Below are positions 7,120 through 10,328 of a DNA stretch of 10,328 nucleotides, in pieces. Each line of letters starts with the position of its first letter. Positions within the stretch are counted from its first letter, which is position 1. A program made the translations under genes and the position numbers. The stretch spans positions 1-10,328 of the forward strand of contig JAEDIV010000093.1 in the NCBI GenBank assembly GCA_016296675.1. Direction: 5' to 3'. Origin of the DNA: Clostridia bacterium. Its GTDB lineage: Bacteria; Bacillota; Clostridia; Christensenellales; Aristaeellaceae. Below the pieces are notes generated by a model. The model ran no database searches. It was not told the DNA's origin and was given only the letters and a program-made list of their open reading frames with translations.

Positions 7120-8555
7120 TGTTTCATCTCCTTGAAAATGCAGATTGATCCGGCCGGAAGAATAAAGGAGGAGTCTTCGGAAAGGGAAGAGAGGGAGGGT
7201 GAAACGGAAGCATTCTGCTTGTTGGCAATTGCTTCGGGATCGGCAGAAAAGACGGTTGCTTCAGCGTCAAAAGGAATTCTGACAGATACGGAGGACGAGA
7301 AGTCTCTGTTTACGATAAACAGGGTTTTTCTTCCGTCATTTAAGCAGCAGGCGCAGGATAAAGCGGGAATGAAAGCGTCATCACTGACTTGAATATCATA
7401 TGCCCCTGAGAGTTCTACACAAACATGGGTTCCTGAAGCGTTTTTTCGATAGAATTCAAGCGGAATAAAAATCATCTGCTCATAGGAGCCGGTTCCGTCC
7501 GAGAGAATGGGGGATAAGACATTGACAAGCTGCGCCATATTTGCGCCGGAAATAAGCGGTTCATTTATGAATGTATTGATCATTGACGCGACCCAAACCG
7601 CATCTTTCCACGCATAATTCATGTAAAGGCCGTATGCCCCATCGTCTTTATAATCCCAGATGTTCCATTCGTCGATCATGAGGGATATCGGATGCTTTCT
7701 TGCCGGAAACCGGTACCAGGGATTGTGATTCTGAGGTTCAGACGGGTAAGTTTGAATTAGGGATGTAAATTCCCTGACTTTTTCCTGAAACACTTTTTCC
7801 GCGAGAAACGTTCCGTACAGCGGATGAGGGCTGTGAGCGGCATAGAAGTGATAGGAGAGATAGTCGCAGAAATTCCCAAGCTGATCCAAAACGGGTTTGT
7901 TCCAACCATCCATGTTATCAGATCCTACGAGGATCAATTCGATGGATGGATCAGTGAGCTTCATGAATTTGATGAATTCCCGTGCGTCTCTTATGTAAAT
8001 CTGAACATCATTCTGGATTCCGATATCAGGCTCAGCATAGCATTCGTTTCCGACACACCAGTATTTCACATTGAAAGGTTCATCAAAGCCGTGCTTTCTT
8101 CTCAGATTGGAATAATAGGTATTTCCTGTACCGTTCATATAATCTACAAAATTACCGGCTTCTTCGGGTGTGCCGCTGGCCATATTGACGCAGATCATCG
8201 GTTCAGCGCCTACGCTTTTGCAGAACATCGCAAATTCACAGGGTCCGAACTCCGGACGAAGATCTCCGCCCCAGACAAGATTCTTCTTCGTTTTTTTGTC
8301 GCTTACAGGTCCGATCGCATCTTCAAAATGATAGATATTGACTACGGTTCCGCCGGGAAAGCGGATGGTAGGGGGCGAAAGACGACGGATTTTTTCAAGT
8401 ACGTCTGTTCGGAGATGATTTTCATTTGAAAGAGGATTCAGTTCATCATAGATTCCGCCATAGATGCATGTGCCGAGATGCTCAATAAACTGTCCGAAGA
8501 TGTTCGGGTTGATCGTCCGTTCGTTTGGCGAAAGCGAAAGAGAAACCGTATGCAT
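7116..8555 (-). CDS. GH51 alpha-L-arabinofuranosidase-like enzyme
   Basis: Retaining exo-hydrolase expected to remove terminal alpha-L-arabinofuranosyl groups from arabinan or arabinoxylan oligosaccharides. At 479 aa it matches intracellular GH51 enzymes of about 500 aa. The N-terminal stretch carries NPNIFGQFIEHLG at 16-28 and RFPGGTVVNIYHFEDAIGP at 65-83, both GH51 hallmarks. Glu171 in WCVGNE is the acid/base, and Glu296 in IDEWN the nucleophile. A beta-sandwich domain follows from about 370 to the end. There is no signal peptide. The start has GAGGTGG close upstream. Departures from the commonest form are the GNECY context of the acid/base (often GNEMDG) and several Cys in the C-terminal domain. 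Other activities within GH51 (endoglucanase, xylosidase) cannot be excluded. It heads the intact part of the operon, 11 nt after the stop of a broken coding remnant. Confidence 0.92.
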   Translation of the reverse strand: MHTVSLSLSPNERTINPNIFGQFIEHLGTCIYGGIYDELNPLSNENHLRTDVLEKIRRLSPPTIRFPGGTVVNIYHFEDAIGPVSDKKTKKNLVWGGDLRPEFGPCEFAMFCKSVGAEPMICVNMASGTPEEAGNFVDYMNGTGNTYYSNLRRKHGFDEPFNVKYWCVGNECYAEPDIGIQNDVQIYIRDAREFIKFMKLTDPSIELILVGSDNMDGWNKPVLDQLGNFCDYLSYHFYAAHSPHPLYGTFLAEKVFQEKVREFTSLIQTYPSEPQNHNPWYRFPARKHPISLMIDEWNIWDYKDDGAYGLYMNYAWKDAVWVASMINTFINEPLISGANMAQLVNVLSPILSDGTGSYEQMIFIPLEFYRKNASGTHVCVELSGAYDIQVSDDAFIPALSCACCLNDGRKTLFIVNRDFSSSVSVRIPFDAEATVFSADPEAIANKQNASVSPSLSSLSEDSSFILPAGSICIFKEMKQ

Positions 8556-8566
8556 AATCCACCTCG

Positions 8567-8880
8567 CTATTTGTCTATTTTGATTTCAAGAAAGCCGTGT
8601 AAATTGATGCTCCCGTCGTCGTTTCTGTCGACGCCCTTAAACGTCTCCGTCTACTTTTATGGTGATTTCGCCGTCTGCATTTGTAACGCAGGAAAGGGTA
8701 TAGTCGCCTTGTTTGAGGTTTCGCCGGAAGTGATGGCTATTGTTGGCTTGATTTTAATGACAGGGCGTTCTTCTTTTGTAAGATCATCTTCCGGAGAGAT
8801 CATGCGTAAAACAATATTTGAAAAAGTCGCCCTTGCATTGGGGATAAAAAGAAACTGTCTGAAACTCTTGATTCCATTAT
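8567..8880 (-). pseudogene. Decayed coding remnant upstream of the GH51 gene
   Basis: No intact gene fits here, but the minus strand reads as protein if the frame is switched twice. From about 8880 to 8715, one frame gives sense such as MISPEDDLTKEERPVIKIKP. From about 8712 to 8640, a second frame gives LKQGDYTLSCVTNADGEITI. From 8650 to 8567, the first frame resumes with VDRNDDGSINLHGFLEIKID and stops at TAG. The first frame has TAA and TAG at 8657-8659 and 8651-8653, so it cannot be read through. The two shifts cancel, so they could be two indels in a dead gene or sequencing errors in a live one. The remnant ends 11 nt before the GH51 ATG, which is normal operon spacing. The alternating beta-strand pattern and the Asp/Asn/Gly-rich DRNDDG turn suggest a beta-sandwich or Ca-binding tail, perhaps of a carbohydrate-active protein. 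The family is not recognised. No start codon or ribosome binding site was found, so the 5' part is missing. Confidence 0.55.
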
Positions 8881-8904
8881 ACTTTCATTTTCTGGAATTG
8901 TAAA
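8876..8904 (-). promoter_or_regulatory. Near-consensus promoter for the GH51-GHL10-GNAT operon
   Basis: Minus-strand TTTACA (8899-8904), a 17-nt spacer and TATAAT (8876-8881) match the sigma-A consensus at 11 of 12 positions. The transcript would begin near 8868 and carry a leader of about 310 nt spanning the broken coding remnant before GH51 translation starts. It is divergent from the 8955-8982 promoter, with about 50 bp between the two -35 boxes. Confidence 0.6.
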
Positions 8905-8954
8905 TCATTATGTTTTCTCTGTGCTTTATTTGAATTTCGCCTTAAAAGATGATC

Positions 8955-8982
8955 TTTACATATTAAAAAATCGTAGTATAAT
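8955..8982 (+). promoter_or_regulatory. Promoter of the M29 aminopeptidase gene
   Basis: TTTACA (8955-8960), a 16-nt spacer and TATAAT (8977-8982) give an 11 of 12 match to the sigma-A consensus. The predicted start near 8989 leaves a leader of about 24 nt containing GGAGG (9001-9005), 7 nt before ATG. The leader has no room for a riboswitch. The stretch 8905-8954 between the divergent promoters shows no clear operator repeat. Confidence 0.75.
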
Positions 8983-9012
8983 ATCCGTAAATACATGAAC
9001 GGAGGATGAACT

Positions 9013-10236
9013 ATGAAGGTCGCAAGGCTCAAAAAATATGCAAAGCTTATTGCGCGCATGGGCGCGAATGTACAGAAAGGGCAGGATGTGTACCTTTACG
9101 GAAGCATCGAACAGCCCAAATTCATCGAAATGGTCACAGAGGAGCTTTATAAGCTCGGCGCGAGAAGGGTACATGTGAAATGGCAGTATTCCGATATGGA
9201 AAAGTATCACGTGAAATACCAGTCGCTTGAAACCCTTTCAACGGTAGAAACCTTCGAAGAGGAAGAGCTTAAGTACATGCGTGATAAGCTTGCCGCGCGC
9301 GTTTTCGTCGGCTCCTCCAATCCGGATGCTCTGAAGGGCGTAAATGTAGCAAAGATGATGTCTGCGCAGAAAGCAAAAGCGCCCGTCCTAAAGCCTTACA
9401 GGGACGCTGTTGACGGTCTTCACCAGTGGACAATTGCGGCGGTTCCCGGAAAGGCATGGGCAAAAAAAGTGTTCCCGAACGAGCGCCCGGCAAAAGCGAT
9501 GGAGCTTTTATGGGAAGCAATATTGAAATGCGCGCGCGTGGATGACGATCCGATCAAAGCCTGGGAAAAGCACAACAAAGATGTGCACGACAGATGCGAG
9601 TATCTGAATTCGCTGGGCCTTAAGGAACTGAAATACACTTCCTCAAACGGCACGGATCTTACCGTTGGTCTTATGGACGAAGGCGTTTTTGCCGGCGCTG
9701 TCGAGACGACAAAAAGCGGGGTATCCTTTAATCCCAATATGCCCACGGAAGAATGCTTTACCACGCCCAAAAAGGGATTGGCGGAGGGCATTGTGTATGC
9801 TTCTTTGCCGCTTTCCTATCAGGGAGATCTCATTGAGAACTTCTGGATGAGATTTGAAAACGGCAAGGTAGTGGAAGCGCACGCTGAAAAGAACGATGAG
9901 CGTCTTCAGAAGATGATCACCATGGATGAAGGCGCGGCTTATCTCGGAGAATGCGCGCTGGTGCCGTTTGACAGCCCTATCAATCAGACGGGACTTCTTT
10001 TCTACAATACGCTGTTTGACGAAAATGCCTGCTGCCATTTCGCACTTGGCCGCGGTTTTAATGAATGTGTAAAAGACGGCCTTAACAAGACGAAGGATGA
10101 GCTCAATGAAATGGGCGTAAATGATTCCATCATCCATGTGGATTTTATGATCGGAACGAGTGATCTTTCTATTGTCGGAAAGTGCAGGGACGGAAAAGAA
10201 ATTCAGATTTTTAAAGACGGAACTTGGGCGTTCTGA
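9013..10236 (+). CDS. M29-family metallo-aminopeptidase (AmpS/PepS type)
   Basis: Cytoplasmic dinuclear-metal exopeptidase that removes N-terminal residues from peptides. The 407-aa length fits the family (about 410), with an N-terminal alpha/beta domain (about 1-200) and a C-terminal catalytic domain. Ligands can be placed by spacing against S. aureus AmpS (Glu253, Glu319, His348, Tyr355, His381, Asp383, recalled from the literature): Glu247 in PTEE, Glu313 in GECAL, His342 in ENACCHFALG, His375 and Asp377 in HVDFMIGT. All intervals agree exactly. The one change is at the Tyr355 position, which is Phe349 here. The start is fixed by GGAGG 7 nt before ATG; an out-of-frame ATG at 9006 is ignored. 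The gene stands alone on the plus strand with its own promoter, unlike all its neighbours, which fits a housekeeping peptidase unrelated to the two operons. Confidence 0.93.
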   Translation: MKVARLKKYAKLIARMGANVQKGQDVYLYGSIEQPKFIEMVTEELYKLGARRVHVKWQYSDMEKYHVKYQSLETLSTVETFEEEELKYMRDKLAARVFVGSSNPDALKGVNVAKMMSAQKAKAPVLKPYRDAVDGLHQWTIAAVPGKAWAKKVFPNERPAKAMELLWEAILKCARVDDDPIKAWEKHNKDVHDRCEYLNSLGLKELKYTSSNGTDLTVGLMDEGVFAGAVETTKSGVSFNPNMPTEECFTTPKKGLAEGIVYASLPLSYQGDLIENFWMRFENGKVVEAHAEKNDERLQKMITMDEGAAYLGECALVPFDSPINQTGLLFYNTLFDENACCHFALGRGFNECVKDGLNKTKDELNEMGVNDSIIHVDFMIGTSDLSIVGKCRDGKEIQIFKDGTWAF

Positions 10237-10240
10237 CAAT

Positions 10241-10284
10241 AAAAAAAGCTGCCTTCTGTGATTATCTGTATTCAAAAAGGCGCT
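10241..10284 (-). terminator. Possible minus-strand terminator for a gene beyond the right edge
   Basis: Minus-strand AGCGCCTT (10277-10284) pairs with AAGGCAGCT (10247-10255), with one bulged A and a 21-nt loop, and runs into seven T's (10241-10247). This is the orientation of a gene converging on the aminopeptidase from the right. The long loop and the bulge make it borderline. On the plus strand no T-tract follows, so it is not a convincing terminator for the aminopeptidase. The rest of 10285-10328 shows no supported feature. Confidence 0.35.
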
Positions 10285-10328
10285 GTCTCAAAATACATTC
10301 AAACTCCGTTAATCGTGTATCTCCATGA

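Noticed and set aside
7824..8429. 201-codon plus-strand open frame opposite the GH51 gene
   Set aside because: It lies entirely within a well-supported GH51 gene and has no recognisable motif or credible ribosome binding site.
8478..8903. 141-codon plus-strand open frame over the GH51 start and upstream region
   Set aside because: The protein-like sense in this region is on the minus strand, and the plus-strand frame runs into the GH51 gene and has no family motif.
9643..10275. 210-codon minus-strand open frame opposite the aminopeptidase
   Set aside because: It overlaps the conserved metal-ligand blocks of the M29 gene and encodes nothing family-like, so it is a shadow frame.
1..10328. CRISPR arrays, tRNA or rRNA genes, toxin-antitoxin pairs and phage genes
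   Set aside because: Both strands were read for repeat-spacer periodicity, tRNA-like ends and phage motifs; nothing was seen beyond the short inverted repeats listed.

Overview
The window looks like an anaerobic, carbohydrate-using bacterium of the Clostridia (Firmicutes). The evidence is strong AGGAG-type ribosome binding sites, AT-rich sigma-A-like promoters, an oxygen-sensitive glycyl radical enzyme with its radical-SAM activase, and intracellular glycoside hydrolases. This placement is inferred from gene content and style; there is no rRNA or marker gene to settle it.

Left region (1-118) has no gene. It holds three consecutive inverted repeats that follow the end of the first operon and probably terminate it. 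Region 119-5270 is a four-gene operon on the minus strand, read right to left: a compact glycyl radical enzyme (699 aa), its activating enzyme, a PHP-domain phosphoesterase and a type I glutamine synthetase. The genes are 5, 25 and 13 nt apart. A good promoter (TTGCAA-17-TAAAAT) lies just upstream, at 5298-5326. The glycyl radical enzyme has the Cys-x-Glu pair of dehydratases and lyases, not the Cys-Cys of pyruvate formate-lyase, and its substrate cannot be named from sequence. A glutamine synthetase in the same transcript raises the possibility that the pathway releases or uses an amine or ammonia.

Region 5366-8904 is a second minus-strand operon: a GH51 alpha-L-arabinofuranosidase-like enzyme, a GHL10/DUF187-type glycoside hydrolase-like protein overlapping it by 4 nt, and a GNAT acetyltransferase. 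None of the three has a signal peptide, so they should act inside the cell, the two hydrolase-like proteins on imported oligosaccharides. Upstream of the GH51 gene, 8567-8880 holds a broken coding remnant on the same strand, readable only by switching frame twice, with a near-consensus minus-strand promoter at its upstream edge.

Region 8905-9012 is a divergent promoter region. Its plus-strand promoter (TTTACA-16-TATAAT) drives a monocistronic M29-family metallo-aminopeptidase (9013-10236), in which one otherwise conserved active-site Tyr appears as Phe. The last 92 bases contain a possible minus-strand terminator for a gene beyond the right edge and no coding sequence that can be supported.
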